From the NCBI RefSeq assembly GCF_003570715.1, contig NZ_QXXQ01000001.1:124001-188000 (forward strand): a stretch of 64,000 nucleotides of DNA, in the 5' to 3' direction. Below the pieces are notes generated by a model. It was not told where the DNA came from and searched no databases. It worked only from the letters and a program-made list of their open reading frames with translations. The first letter of the stretch is position 1, and each line of letters begins with the position of its first letter. The DNA comes from Gemmobacter lutimaris (GTDB lineage Bacteria > Pseudomonadota > Alphaproteobacteria > Rhodobacterales > Rhodobacteraceae). Below are positions 52,169-60,938 of the stretch, one piece after another. The position numbers and the translations under genes are program-made.

Positions 52169-53350
52169 ATGTTCCTGCCCTTCTTCGAAACCCTTCGCCG
52201 CACCGGCGTTCCGGTCTCGCTGCGCGAGTATCTGGGGTTTCTGGAAGGCATGGCTGCCGGGCTGGCCACCTATGATGCCGAGGCGTTCTATTACCTCGCC
52301 CGCACCGCCATGGTGAAGGACGAACGTCATCTGGATCGTTTCGACCGCGCCTTTGCCGAAAGTTTCAAAGGGCTGGACGCCATCACAGCCGATCAGGTGC
52401 TGGAGGCGATCGACCTGCCGCGTGACTGGCTGGCGAAGCTGGCCGAGAAGCACCTGACGGCCGAGGAAAAGGCCCAGATCGAAGCCTTGGGTGGCTTCGA
52501 CAAGCTGATGGAAACGCTGAAGAAGCGGCTGGAGGAACAGAAGGGCCGTCATCAGGGTGGCAACAAATGGGTTGGCACCGCCGGCACCTCGCCTTTCGGG
52601 GCCTATGGCTACAACCCCGAAGGCGTGCGCATCGGGCAGGATCAAAGCCGCCACCAGCGCGCGGTGAAGGTCTGGGACAAGCGCGAGTTCCGCAATCTGG
52701 ACGACAAGGTGGAACTGGGCACCCGCAACATCAAGGTCGCGCTGCGCCGTCTGCGCCGCTGGGCGCGCGACGGTGCGGCGGATGAACTGGATCTGGACGG
52801 CACCATTCGCGCCACCGCCGATCACGGCTATCTGGACGTGCAGACCCGGCCCGAACGGCGCAATGCGGTGAAGGTGCTGCTGTTTCTGGATGTCGGCGGC
52901 AGCATGGACCCCTATATCCGCGTGCTGGACGAATTGTTCAGCGCCGCCAAGGCAGAATTCAAGCATCTGCGACATTTCTACTTCCACAACTGCCTGTATG
53001 AGGGCGTGTGGACCGATAACATCCGCCGCTGGAACGAACAGACCCCGACATGGGAGGTGCTGCGCACCTATGGCGCCGATTACAAGGCGATCTTCGTGGG
53101 CGATGCCTCGATGTCGCCTTACGAGATCCTGCATCCCGGCGGCGCCAATGAACACTGGAATCCCGAGGCGGGTCAGGTCTGGCTGGAACGCGCCTGCGCG
53201 CAATGGCCGAACCATCTGTGGATCAACCCGGTCCGCGAGGAACACTGGGGCTATACCCAATCCATCCGGCTTATTCAGGGCATCTTCGCCAATCGCATGG
53301 TGCCGATGACGCTGGAGGGCATCTCGCGCGGGATCAAGGAACTGCGATGA
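52169..53350 (+). CDS. VWA-domain protein, CoxE-like
   Basis: The 393-residue protein has an N-terminal helical part with LMETLKKRLEEQKGRHQGGNKWVGTAGTSPFGAYGYNPEG (three pieces) and a C-terminal von Willebrand A domain starting VKVLLFLDVGGSMDPYIRVL. The MIDAS motif is DxGGS rather than DxSxS, as in CoxE-related proteins. It is the expected partner of the MoxR ATPase at 48885. The stop overlaps the next start as ATGA. Confidence 0.92.
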   Translation: MFLPFFETLRRTGVPVSLREYLGFLEGMAAGLATYDAEAFYYLARTAMVKDERHLDRFDRAFAESFKGLDAITADQVLEAIDLPRDWLAKLAEKHLTAEEKAQIEALGGFDKLMETLKKRLEEQKGRHQGGNKWVGTAGTSPFGAYGYNPEGVRIGQDQSRHQRAVKVWDKREFRNLDDKVELGTRNIKVALRRLRRWARDGAADELDLDGTIRATADHGYLDVQTRPERRNAVKVLLFLDVGGSMDPYIRVLDELFSAAKAEFKHLRHFYFHNCLYEGVWTDNIRRWNEQTPTWEVLRTYGADYKAIFVGDASMSPYEILHPGGANEHWNPEAGQVWLERACAQWPNHLWINPVREEHWGYTQSIRLIQGIFANRMVPMTLEGISRGIKELR

Positions 53351-53688
53351 TCCTTCTTGCCCGCCGCCACCCGAAGCTGTTCGCGGCCTTCGTGCTGGCG
53401 CTGGTGCTGGCGCTGTTCTTCTCCGGGCGGATCGTGGTGCGGGCGGTCTACTGGTCACAGCACCGGGAAGAAGCCGTGGCAGCGTGGATGACGGTGGGCT
53501 ACGTCGCGCGCAGCTGGCGGCTTGACCCGCGCGCCATTGATGCCGAGGCGGGGTTGCCGCCGCCGCAGGGGCATCCGCTGACGCTGGAACAGATCGCGGC
53601 GGACCGTGGCGTGCCGGTGGCAGAGGTCATCGCCGAGGTCGAGGCCGCCATTGCGACCCTTCGTGCCACGGCGCCGCAAAAGCCATGA
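53347..53688 (+). CDS. Single-helix membrane protein of unknown function (113 residues)
   Basis: An N-terminal transmembrane helix (LFAAFVLALVLALFFSGRIVV) is followed by a ~85-residue soluble domain with WMTVGYVARSWRLDPRAIDA and LTLEQIAADRGVPVAEVIAEV, the latter like a short helix-turn-helix. It is coupled by ATGA overlaps to the VWA gene before it and the DedA gene after it, so it belongs to the same operon. Confidence 0.8.
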   Translation: MILLARRHPKLFAAFVLALVLALFFSGRIVVRAVYWSQHREEAVAAWMTVGYVARSWRLDPRAIDAEAGLPPPQGHPLTLEQIAADRGVPVAEVIAEVEAAIATLRATAPQKP

Positions 53689-54299
53689 CCGACTGGCTGC
53701 TGGCACTTGTGCCCACATGGGGGCTCTGGCTGATCGGGCTTTGCACCTATGCCTCCTGCCTTGCCCTGCCCATTCCGGCCTCGGTGGTGATGCTGGCCGC
53801 CGGCGGGTTTGCTGCTTCAGGTGATCTGGTGCTGTGGCAGGTGATCGGCGCGGCGCTGGCCGGGGCCACGGCGGGTGACCAGACCGGCTATCTGGCAGGC
53901 CGCACCGGCGGGGTCGCGCTGGTGGAAAGGCTGGGCCACGACGGAACCCGTGCCGCCATCCTGACCCGCGCCCGTGTGCTGATGCAGCGGCGTGGCGGTA
54001 TCGCGGTCTTTCTGTCGCGCTGGCTGTTTTCGCCGCTGGGGCCCTATGTCAACGTGATCGCGGGCGCCATGCGGCAGGGTTGGGCCGCCTTCACCCTGTG
54101 GGGTGTGGCGGGCGAGGCCGTCTGGTGCGGGCTTTACGTCCTGATGGGCCGCGCCTTCGCGGGCAACCTTGCGGCAGCCTCCGATCTGCTGGGGTCTGTG
54201 CTGGGTCTGGTCGCCAGCGGTGCGGCGGTGCTGGGACTGGGCTGGTGGCTGCTGATGCTGGCCCGGCGAGAGCGGGATTTGCCCCGCGCTCCTGACTGA
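53685..54299 (+). CDS. DedA-family membrane protein
   Basis: This 204-residue protein has about five helices and typical DedA elements: YASCLALPIPASVVMLAAGGF, GATAGDQTGYLAGRTGG and FLSRWLFSPLGPYVNVIAGAM, with the conserved Arg and Pro residues of the re-entrant loops. The family is linked to phospholipid scrambling and envelope homeostasis. Translationally coupled to the preceding gene; an M48 protease follows 14 bases later. Confidence 0.9.
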   Translation: MTDWLLALVPTWGLWLIGLCTYASCLALPIPASVVMLAAGGFAASGDLVLWQVIGAALAGATAGDQTGYLAGRTGGVALVERLGHDGTRAAILTRARVLMQRRGGIAVFLSRWLFSPLGPYVNVIAGAMRQGWAAFTLWGVAGEAVWCGLYVLMGRAFAGNLAAASDLLGSVLGLVASGAAVLGLGWWLLMLARRERDLPRAPD

Positions 54300-54313
54300 C
54301 CCATATCATCCCC

Positions 54314-55003
54314 ATGTTGAAACTCGCCCCCGTTCTTCTGGCCCTTGCCTATGCGCTGCTGATGTATCGCTTTTCGGTCTGGCGCAGCGCGAAAGAGCTT
54401 GATGCCCGCTCGCATCCGCTGCGCGATGCCGGGCTGGAGCCGTTGATGCAGCGCATGGCCAAGGCGCTGGACCTGCCGCGCATCGCCGTGCATGTCTATG
54501 ATGTTGCGCCGGTCAACGGCCTCGCGGCGGCAGACGGGCGTATCTTCCTCACCTCGGGGTTCATGCAGAAATACCGCGCGGGTTCGGTGACGGCAGAGGA
54601 ACTCGCCAGCGTCATCGCGCATGAACTGGGCCATGTCGCGCTGGGCCATACCCGCCGACGGATGATCGACTTCACCGGCGCCAATGCGGTTTTCGTGATG
54701 CTGACCGCGCTGCTGTCTCGCTTCATCCCGGTCATCGGCATCTGGATTGCCAACCTGATTTCAACCGCCCTGATGGCCCGACTGTCACGGCGCGACGAGT
54801 TCGAGGCCGACGCCTATGCCTCTGCCCTGCTGGTCAAGGCCGGGATCGGCACCGCGCCGCAGAAATCTCTGTTCCGCAAACTCGCGGGCCTGACCGGGGA
54901 CCGCCACAACGCCCTGCCCGCATGGCTGCTCAGCCATCCGGCCACCGAGGAACGCATCCATGCGATCGAAACCAACGAGGCGCGCTGGAAGGTAAACGGC
55001 TAG
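54314..55003 (+). CDS. M48-family metallopeptidase
   Basis: The 229-residue membrane-associated zinc protease has an N-terminal helix (LAPVLLALAYALLMYRF), the catalytic SVIAHELGHVALGHTRRR (HExxH), two hydrophobic segments, and DEFEADAYASALLVKAG with the third zinc ligand Glu. It is shorter than HtpX, resembling compact M48 proteins. It overlaps the convergent PIN gene by 4 bases and probably ends the MoxR-VWA-DedA operon. Confidence 0.9.
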   Translation: MLKLAPVLLALAYALLMYRFSVWRSAKELDARSHPLRDAGLEPLMQRMAKALDLPRIAVHVYDVAPVNGLAAADGRIFLTSGFMQKYRAGSVTAEELASVIAHELGHVALGHTRRRMIDFTGANAVFVMLTALLSRFIPVIGIWIANLISTALMARLSRRDEFEADAYASALLVKAGIGTAPQKSLFRKLAGLTGDRHNALPAWLLSHPATEERIHAIETNEARWKVNG

Positions 55004-55551
55004 ACGCCCTCGGCACCGAAAGCCTTGGCGAAGCGGTTCAGCTTCACCCGTTTCAGCAGCGCCTTCAGCGACACTGGCTGACCGGCGCGGCGTTCGGCCT
55101 CGGCATGAATTTTGGCGATGACCGCGCCCACCTCGGCCGGGCTGCGCGACCAGAGTTCCCAGACGAATCCGTCAGGGTCGCGGCGTTCGATCCCCTCGGC
55201 CGCCAGAACGTGACGCGGGAAATCGCTGGCGTTGAAGGTGAGGATGGCGTCGGCGCCAGAGGAAATCGCCACCGCCAGCACATGCAGGTCGTTTTCATCG
55301 GGCAGCACCAGCCGCGCCTCGATATTGGGCTGGGCACGCTGCATGGCGCGGGGGAAGGCCGTGCGCATCAGCAGCCCCTCGGCGCGCGCCTCGGCCTGCG
55401 CATCGGCGCCAAGACGGATCACCGCCCGCGCCCATTCTTCAAGGATGCGTTCGGACCAGACGGGTTCGTAAAGCCCGCGCGCCGCCATTCCCAGCAGGAT
55501 GTCGCGCAACACGCTGGGAAACAGCACGCAGGCGTCCAGAACGACCCGCAT
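55000..55551 (-). CDS. PIN-domain protein
   Basis: The 183-residue protein begins MRVVLDACVLFPSVLRDILL, with the first acidic residue of the PIN nuclease site, and has LPDENDLHVLAVAISSGADAILTFNASDFP, with the later acidic cluster. PIN domains are RNases, often toxins of VapBC pairs, but no antitoxin gene is adjacent. Instead the start overlaps the stop of the methyltransferase gene by one base. A stand-alone RNA-processing role is possible. Confidence 0.85.
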   Translation of the reverse strand: MRVVLDACVLFPSVLRDILLGMAARGLYEPVWSERILEEWARAVIRLGADAQAEARAEGLLMRTAFPRAMQRAQPNIEARLVLPDENDLHVLAVAISSGADAILTFNASDFPRHVLAAEGIERRDPDGFVWELWSRSPAEVGAVIAKIHAEAERRAGQPVSLKALLKRVKLNRFAKAFGAEGV

Positions 55552-56744
55552 CAATCCAGCCGGAAGAACACGGCCTTCAGATAGCCGCTTTCGGCAAGCT
55601 GCGGCAGCAGCGGGTGGTCCGGCCCGGCAAAGCCGGTATGGATCACCTGCGCCCGCCGCCCGCCGCGCCCGATGCCGCGCGCGCTGGCATTGCGGAAGGC
55701 GGTCAGATCGGCGGCATGGGAACAGGAACACAGCACCAGATAGCCCCCCGGCGCCACCAGCGGCGCGGCCAGACGCGCGATGCGTTCATAGGCGCGCAGG
55801 CCCGCCTCCAGCGCGGGCTTGGCGGGTGCAAAGGCGGGCGGGTCGCAGATCACCAGATCGAATTGCGCGCCCTCACGGCCAAGCGTTTCCAGAACGTCGA
55901 AGGCATCGCCCTGCCGGGTGCTGAAGCGGTCGGCGACGCCCGTCGCCTTTGCACCCTCTGCGGCCAGCGCCAGCGCGGGCGCACTGGCATCCACCGCCAG
56001 CGCGCTTTCGGCGCCGCCCGCCAGTGCCGCCAGCGCGAAGCCCCCGACATGGGTGAACACATCCAGAACTCGCGCGCCCTTGGCCAGACGCGCGGCAAAG
56101 GCATGGTTCGGCCGCTGGTCGAAGAACAGGCCGGTCTTCTGCCCGCCCAGCACATCGGCCATATAGGTGGCACCGTTCATCCGCACCGGCACCGGCGCAT
56201 CGATCCCGCCTGAAAGCACCGCCGTCTCCTCGGCCAGCCCCTCCAGCCCGCGGGCGCGGCCGGTGCCGTTCTTGATGATCGTTCCCACCCCGGTCACGGC
56301 GCGCAACGCGGCGGCCAGCACGTCCAGATGCGCCTCCGCCCAGGCGGCATTGGGCTGGATCACCGCCACATCGCCGAAACGGTCGATCACCACACCGGGC
56401 AGCCCGTCGGCCTCGGCATGGACCAGCCGGTAGAAAGGCGCGTCGAACAGCCGTTCGCGCATGTCAAGCGCGCAGCGCAGACGGGTGGCAAACCAGGCCT
56501 CGTCGATCACCGCCTCGGGGTCGCGGTCCAGCATCCGGGCGATGATCTTCGATTTCACATTGACAGTGACCAGCCCCAGCGCCCGCCGCTCACCATCTTC
56601 CAGCACCGCCAAAGTGCCGGGCTCCAGCGCTTGGGTGCGCCGGTCGGTCACCAGTTCGTCGGCATAGACCCAAGGAAAGCCATGGCGGATCGCCCGCGCC
56701 TCGGCCTTGGGTTTCAGTCTTACGGTGCGGCGGGTCTCGGTCAT
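55551..56744 (-). CDS. RlmI-like class I rRNA methyltransferase (PUA plus SAM domains)
   Basis: This protein of about 397 residues has an N-terminal PUA domain (KAEARAIRHGFPWVYADEL, LAVLEDGERRALGLVTVN) and a SAM-dependent methyltransferase (VLDVFTHVGGFALAALAGGA, FDLVICDPPAFAPAKP with the DPPAF motif, LVLCSCSHA). Homologues make 5-methylcytosine in 23S rRNA. The start at 56744 (MTETRRT) was chosen because the upstream extension is inside a terminator region. Coupled to the PIN gene downstream. Confidence 0.9.
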   Translation of the reverse strand: MTETRRTVRLKPKAEARAIRHGFPWVYADELVTDRRTQALEPGTLAVLEDGERRALGLVTVNVKSKIIARMLDRDPEAVIDEAWFATRLRCALDMRERLFDAPFYRLVHAEADGLPGVVIDRFGDVAVIQPNAAWAEAHLDVLAAALRAVTGVGTIIKNGTGRARGLEGLAEETAVLSGGIDAPVPVRMNGATYMADVLGGQKTGLFFDQRPNHAFAARLAKGARVLDVFTHVGGFALAALAGGAESALAVDASAPALALAAEGAKATGVADRFSTRQGDAFDVLETLGREGAQFDLVICDPPAFAPAKPALEAGLRAYERIARLAAPLVAPGGYLVLCSCSHAADLTAFRNASARGIGRGGRRAQVIHTGFAGPDHPLLPQLAESGYLKAVFFRLD

Positions 56745-56757
56745 CGGCTCACATGCG

Positions 56758-56779
56758 AAAAAGGGGGGCAATGCCCCCC
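56758..56779 (-). terminator. Rho-independent terminator after the lipoprotein gene
   Basis: The 7-base all-GC stem GGGGGGC / GCCCCCC with loop AAT is followed by TTTTT on the minus strand, between the lipoprotein gene (56816) and the methyltransferase start. Confidence 0.85.
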
Positions 56780-56815
56780 CTCTAGCCTGTCGTGGCCCAT
56801 AACGAAAGCCCGGCG

Positions 56816-57484
56816 TCAGTAAAGGGCGCCCACCGTCCCGGTTGCCAGCGCCCCGTTACGCGAGGTCGGCGTGGTGCTTTCCGGCATCGGAAGCGAAAGT
56901 TCCTGACGGATGACTTCGGCCAGATGCTCGACGATGACCACCTTCATGGTGCGCCCCATGGCCTCTTCGCCGATGGCGCGTGTTCCCCCCGACCCTTTGA
57001 CATCGGCCCAGATCTTGCGCGGCTTCTCGATCACCGCGCCGGTCGCCGCATCCCGCACCGACAGGATGAAATGCACCGAATGCACCCCGCCCACGGTATA
57101 GCGGGTCTTTTCGGTCAGCGAATGGAAGCGCGTCAGCTCCACATCCAGCATCACCTTCGGGCCGTTGTTCATTGCGGCCGTGCCTCTGGCAAAGCCTTCC
57201 TCGAGGATGGCCTGAACCTGATTATAGCGATCGCCCAGCGGGTCGCCACGCCACACGATGTCCGCAATCGGGTAGAACATGTTGGCTTCCGACACTGCAA
57301 GGTCGCGCGGCACCGATACCCGGATGCCCTGCACGTCATATTTCGGCACCATCACCACCGGGTTCTTCGAGGCCACCGTCACGGCCCCCGGCGCTGACCC
57401 ATTGCGCGAGACCATCCCCCCGCCGCAGGCCGACAGCCCGAAAACAAGCCCCAAGGCCATCACGATCCGAATCGCAGATTTCAT
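56816..57484 (-). CDS. Lipoprotein of unknown function (222 residues)
   Basis: A lipoprotein signal MKSAIRIVMALGLVFGLSAC (Cys at residue 20) is followed by a domain with VPKYDVQGIRVSVPRDLAVSE, YNQVQAILEEGFARG, VMLDVELTRFHSLTEKTRYTVGG and VEHLAEVIRQELSLP. The layout resembles envelope lipoproteins of the DUF4136/YajG kind, but I cannot name the family. ATG 57484 is preceded by GGAGG. Divergent from edd; terminator at 56758-56779. Confidence 0.8.
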   Translation of the reverse strand: MKSAIRIVMALGLVFGLSACGGGMVSRNGSAPGAVTVASKNPVVMVPKYDVQGIRVSVPRDLAVSEANMFYPIADIVWRGDPLGDRYNQVQAILEEGFARGTAAMNNGPKVMLDVELTRFHSLTEKTRYTVGGVHSVHFILSVRDAATGAVIEKPRKIWADVKGSGGTRAIGEEAMGRTMKVVIVEHLAEVIRQELSLPMPESTTPTSRNGALATGTVGALY

Positions 57485-57697
57485 TTCCAACCTCCGGCTT
57501 CTCCGGTTGCGCGTTCCTGATCCTTTTCGCGCCGGATCGCGGCGGAAATGCGTTGAACTCGGCGCATTGTTGCGGAAACGTCATGGAATTACTGTGCCAA
57601 GACACCGATACGGGCGATTGACGCGGGGGCAGTGACAGTCCAGACTTTTGGCCCATCCCTGTGTATCGCCCGTCTGTGGGTCTTTCGGGGATCATGG

Positions 57698-57713
57698 GTT
57701 GTTAGCGCTAACA
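57698..57713. promoter_or_regulatory. LacI-type operator upstream of edd
   Basis: TTGTTAGCGCTAACAA is a perfect 16-base palindrome with the central CG typical of LacI-family operators. It lies 41 bases before the edd start. A sugar-responsive repressor of the Entner-Doudoroff genes is likely; none is encoded in the window. Confidence 0.75.
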
Positions 57714-57754
57714 AAATCTGCTACATCACCGGCACCGCAAGAACGGAGCCCGCC

Positions 57755-59560
57755 ATGACGCTGAACGCCACCATCGCCCGCGTGACCGACCGGATCCGCG
57801 CCCGGTCCGAGGGGCCGCGCGGCGACTACCTTGACCGCATGCGCGCCGCTGCCAGCGCTGGCCCCGCCCGCGCGCATCTGACCTGCGGCAATCAGGCCCA
57901 TGCCTATGCGGCGATGGAAACCGACAAGGCGACACTGGCCGCCGGTCGCCAGCCCAATCTGGGCATCGTCACCGCCTATAATGACATGCTTTCTGCCCAT
58001 CAGCCCTACGAGGATTTCCCGAAGCTGATCCGCGAGGAAGCCCGCCGCAACGGCGCCACCGCGCAGGTCGCGGGCGGTGTGCCCGCCATGTGCGACGGCG
58101 TGACCCAGGGCCAGCCGGGCATGGAGTTGTCACTGTTTTCCCGCGACGTGATCGCACTGGCCTCGGGTGTGGCGCTTAGCCACAACACCTTTGATGCGGC
58201 GCTGTTTCTGGGCGTCTGCGACAAGATCGTGCCGGGCCTCATCATCGGCGCCGCCACCTTCTCGCATATCCCCGCGGTCTTTGTGCCCGCCGGCCCGATG
58301 ACCAGCGGCCTGCCGAATGACGAAAAGGCCAAGGTGCGCCAGCAATTTGCCACCGGCGAAGTGGGGCGCGACAAGCTGATGGAGGCCGAGATGGCCTCCT
58401 ATCACGGGCCTGGCACCTGCACCTTCTACGGCACCGCCAATACCAACCAGATGCTGATGGAGTTCATGGGCCTTCACCTGCCCGGCAGTTCCTTTGTCAA
58501 CCCCGGCACGCCGCTGCGCGCGGCCCTCACCCGCGCCGCCGTGGCGCGTGCGACGCAGATCACCGCGCAGGGCAACGACTACCGCCCGGTCGGCGAGATC
58601 CTCGACGAACGCGCCTTCGTCAACGGGCTGGTCGGGCTGATGGCGACCGGCGGCTCGACCAATCTCGTGCTGCACCTGCCCGCCATGGCCCGCGCCGCCG
58701 GCATCCACCTCGATCTGGAAGATTTCGACGACATCTCCAACGTGGTGCCGCTGATGGCCAAGGTCTATCCGAACGGCCTTGCCGATGTGAACCATTTCCA
58801 CGCCGCCGGGGGCCTTGGCTACATGATCGGCCAATTGCTCGACGCGGGGCTGCTGCACCCGGATGCCCGCACCATCATGGGCGACGGGATGCAGCCATAC
58901 CGGACCGAGCCGCGCCTTGCGGGCGAAACCCTTGAATGGGTGCCTGCCGCCGCTGAGACGCTGAACGACCGCATCCTGCGCCCCGCAACGGCCCCCTTCG
59001 CCGCCACCGGCGGGCTGAAGCAACTCAGCGGCAATCTCGGTCGCGGGGTCATCAAGGTCTCGGCCGTCGCGCCCGAGCGCCATGTGATCGAGGCCCCCGC
59101 CCGCATCTTCCACGATCAGGAGGCGGTGAAGGCCGCCTTCAAGGCGGGCGAGTTCATCTCGGACACCGTCGTCGTCGTCCGCTTTCAGGGCCCGCGCGCC
59201 AACGGCATGCCGGAACTGCATTCGCTGACCCCCACGCTTTCGGTGCTTCAGGAACGCGGACTGAAAGTGGCGCTGGTCACCGATGGCCGGATGTCCGGCG
59301 CCTCGGGCAAGGTGCCCGCCGCCATCCATGTCAGCCCCGAAGCCGCCACCGGCGGCCCGCTGGCAAAGCTGCGTGATGGCGACATCGTGCGGCTGGACGC
59401 CACCGCCGGCACGCTGACCGTTCTGGCCGAGGATTTCGACAGCCGCACGCCGGTCACCGCCGACCTTTCCGCCAACAGCCACGGCATCGGCCGCGATCTG
59501 TTCGAGGCGTTCCGCCGCAATGTCGGCAACGCCACCGAAGGCGCCGCCGTCGTCGTCTGA
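57755..59560 (+). CDS. edd: 6-Phosphogluconate dehydratase
   Basis: The 601-residue Fe-S dehydratase of the IlvD/Edd family converts 6-phosphogluconate to KDPG in the Entner-Doudoroff pathway. It has [40 protein letters not shown] (first cluster Cys), [13 protein letters not shown] (second Cys), [17 protein letters not shown] (third Cys) and [19 protein letters not shown]. The length matches E. coli Edd. ATG 57755 follows CGGAG; a longer open frame crosses the operator. eda follows after 107 bases. Confidence 0.95.
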   Translation: MTLNATIARVTDRIRARSEGPRGDYLDRMRAAASAGPARAHLTCGNQAHAYAAMETDKATLAAGRQPNLGIVTAYNDMLSAHQPYEDFPKLIREEARRNGATAQVAGGVPAMCDGVTQGQPGMELSLFSRDVIALASGVALSHNTFDAALFLGVCDKIVPGLIIGAATFSHIPAVFVPAGPMTSGLPNDEKAKVRQQFATGEVGRDKLMEAEMASYHGPGTCTFYGTANTNQMLMEFMGLHLPGSSFVNPGTPLRAALTRAAVARATQITAQGNDYRPVGEILDERAFVNGLVGLMATGGSTNLVLHLPAMARAAGIHLDLEDFDDISNVVPLMAKVYPNGLADVNHFHAAGGLGYMIGQLLDAGLLHPDARTIMGDGMQPYRTEPRLAGETLEWVPAAAETLNDRILRPATAPFAATGGLKQLSGNLGRGVIKVSAVAPERHVIEAPARIFHDQEAVKAAFKAGEFISDTVVVVRFQGPRANGMPELHSLTPTLSVLQERGLKVALVTDGRMSGASGKVPAAIHVSPEAATGGPLAKLRDGDIVRLDATAGTLTVLAEDFDSRTPVTADLSANSHGIGRDLFEAFRRNVGNATEGAAVVV

Positions 59561-59571
59561 TCCTGCCCCGG

Positions 59572-59625
59572 CGGGGCATGGGCGCAAGATACCCCTTTAT
59601 CTTGGCCCAAATATCCCCGCCGGAG
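59572..59625 (-). repeat. GAGGATATTT-type intergenic repeat, copy C
   Basis: Read on the minus strand: CCGGCGGGGATATTTGGGCC, then AAGATAAAGG and further on a CCCCGCCGGGG stem. The core matches copy B (GGATATTT followed by GCCAAGATAAA). It lies between edd and eda, in the orientation opposite to the genes. Confidence 0.55.
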
Positions 59626-59667
59626 GCATCCGCCCCATCCACCTGCCCCAACGCCCGGAACATCGCC

Positions 59668-60309
59668 ATGACCCCCGCCGAAGCCTCTGCCCGCGCCGCC
59701 GAAATCTGCCGCCTTGCCCCGGTCATCCCGGTTCTGGTGATCGAGGAGGTCGCCCATGCCGCCCCGCTCGCTCGCGCGCTGGTCAAGGGCGGGCTGCCGG
59801 TGCTGGAGGTGACGCTGCGCACCCCGGCGGCGCTGGAGGTCATCCGCGCCATGGCGGAGGTCGAGGGCGGCGTGGTGGGGGCGGGCACCCTGCTGACGCC
59901 CGCCGATGTGAAAGCGGCCAAGGTCGCCGGCGCGACCTTCGGCGTCTCGCCCGGCGCCACTGACCGGCTGCTTGACGCCTGCGAGGACCACGACCTGCCG
60001 CTGCTCGCCGGGGCCGCCACCTGTTCCGAGGTCATGGCGCTGATGGAGCGCGGCTATACGGTGCAGAAATTCTTCCCGGCCGAGGCAAATGGCGGCGCTG
60101 CCGCGCTTGCCGCCATCGGTGCCCCGCTGCCGCAGGTAAGCTTCTGCCCGACCGGCGGCATCACGCTGGCCAAAGCTGCAGATTACCTGAAGCTGAAGAC
60201 CGTGCTTTGCGTCGGCGGTAGTTGGGTTGCGCCCAAGGCAATGATGCAGGCGGGCGACTGGGCCGGGATCGAGGCGCTGGCCGCCGAGGCCGCCGCCCTG
60301 CCGCGCTGA
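59668..60309 (+). CDS. eda: KDPG aldolase (2-keto-3-deoxy-6-phosphogluconate aldolase)
   Basis: The 213-residue class I aldolase splits KDPG into pyruvate and glyceraldehyde-3-phosphate. It has [37 protein letters not shown] (active-site Glu-Arg region), [13 protein letters not shown], the Schiff-base lysine in [14 protein letters not shown] and [17 protein letters not shown]. It forms a unit with edd; the start has only a weak CGGAA site. Confidence 0.95.
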   Translation: MTPAEASARAAEICRLAPVIPVLVIEEVAHAAPLARALVKGGLPVLEVTLRTPAALEVIRAMAEVEGGVVGAGTLLTPADVKAAKVAGATFGVSPGATDRLLDACEDHDLPLLAGAATCSEVMALMERGYTVQKFFPAEANGGAAALAAIGAPLPQVSFCPTGGITLAKAADYLKLKTVLCVGGSWVAPKAMMQAGDWAGIEALAAEAAALPR

Positions 60310-60312
60310 GGC

Positions 60313-60543
60313 TTACTTCAGCGCCATCCGCAGCAGTTTCGCGCCCAGCAGGATGAAGGGCGCGGCATGCAGCAGCAGGTCGAAGATGTCGATCGGCTTC
60401 AGCAGCGTGCCCGAGGCCAGCATCTTCAGCTTTTCCCAAAGATGCGGCTCGGGCACGAAAGGCGCGAGCCCCAGCGTCAGCGCGGCGAGGATCAGCAGGT
60501 TCAACGGCATCTGGTCGAGAAGGTTCAGCATCTTCGGCCTCAT
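60313..60543 (-). CDS. Small membrane protein (76 residues)
   Basis: The product MRPKMLNLLDQMPLNLLILA continues with hydrophobic LTLGLAPFVPEP, an amphipathic HLWEKLKMLASGTL and a second hydrophobic helix IDIFDLLLHAAPFILLGAKLL. Two membrane segments are predicted. The GGGGGTGA ribosome site suits ATG 60543, with 60531 as the alternative. Function unknown; convergent with eda, 3 bases apart. Confidence 0.7.
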   Translation of the reverse strand: MRPKMLNLLDQMPLNLLILAALTLGLAPFVPEPHLWEKLKMLASGTLLKPIDIFDLLLHAAPFILLGAKLLRMALK

Positions 60544-60594
60544 TCATATTCACCCCCATGAATACGAAAACCGGCAGCGATGCAAGCCACAACG

Positions 60595-60627
60595 AAAAAC
60601 CCGCCGGGCAGATGCCTCAGGCGGGTT
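60595..60627 (-). terminator. Terminator after the tRNA-Asp genes
   Basis: The stem AACCCGCC (60598-60605) / GGCGGGTT (60620-60627) is followed on the minus strand by TTTTTCG, 15 bases beyond the 3' end of the second transcribed tRNA. Confidence 0.85.
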
Positions 60628-60641
60628 GCTTTCGTGTGAAG

Positions 60642-60718
60642 TGGCGCGGTTGACGGGGCTCGAACCCGCGACCCCCGGCGTGACAGGCCGGTACTCTAAC
60701 CGACTGAGCTACAACCGC
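60642..60718 (-). tRNA. tRNA-Asp (GTC), copy 2 in transcription order
   Basis: The 77-base gene has acceptor stem GCGGTTG / CAACCGC, anticodon stem CCGGC / GCCGG around CTGTCAC (anticodon GTC), a T arm with GGTTCGAGCC and an encoded CCA. Its sequence is identical to the copy at 60750-60826. Confidence 0.96.
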
Positions 60719-60749
60719 GCGATCACACATCCGGGGCGCTGGCGGGCGG

Positions 60750-60826
60750 TGGCGCGGTTGACGGGGCTCGAACCCGCGACCCCCGGCGTGACAGGCCGGT
60801 ACTCTAACCGACTGAGCTACAACCGC
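60750..60826 (-). tRNA. tRNA-Asp (GTC), copy 1 in transcription order
   Basis: This 77-base gene is identical to the downstream copy and separated from it by 31 bases, so the two are surely cotranscribed. The anticodon loop is CTGTCAC, and CCA is encoded. Confidence 0.96.
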
Positions 60827-60938
60827 ATTGCCGCCCGGGCCAGCGCCCGGATGTGGGGGTGTATTACGGGGCCACGCCGCCGCCGTCAAGCGCCCCAGAT
60901 GCGATTTTTTCACATTCTCGCATCTTCCTGAAATCCGG

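Noticed and set aside
55000-55551. VapBC toxin-antitoxin system
   Set aside because: No small antitoxin gene lies beside the PIN gene; it is joined to a methyltransferase gene instead.
60642-60826. The two tRNA-Asp genes as a recent mobile duplication
   Set aside because: Tandem identical tRNA genes are common and are kept alike by gene conversion; no mobile sequence surrounds them.
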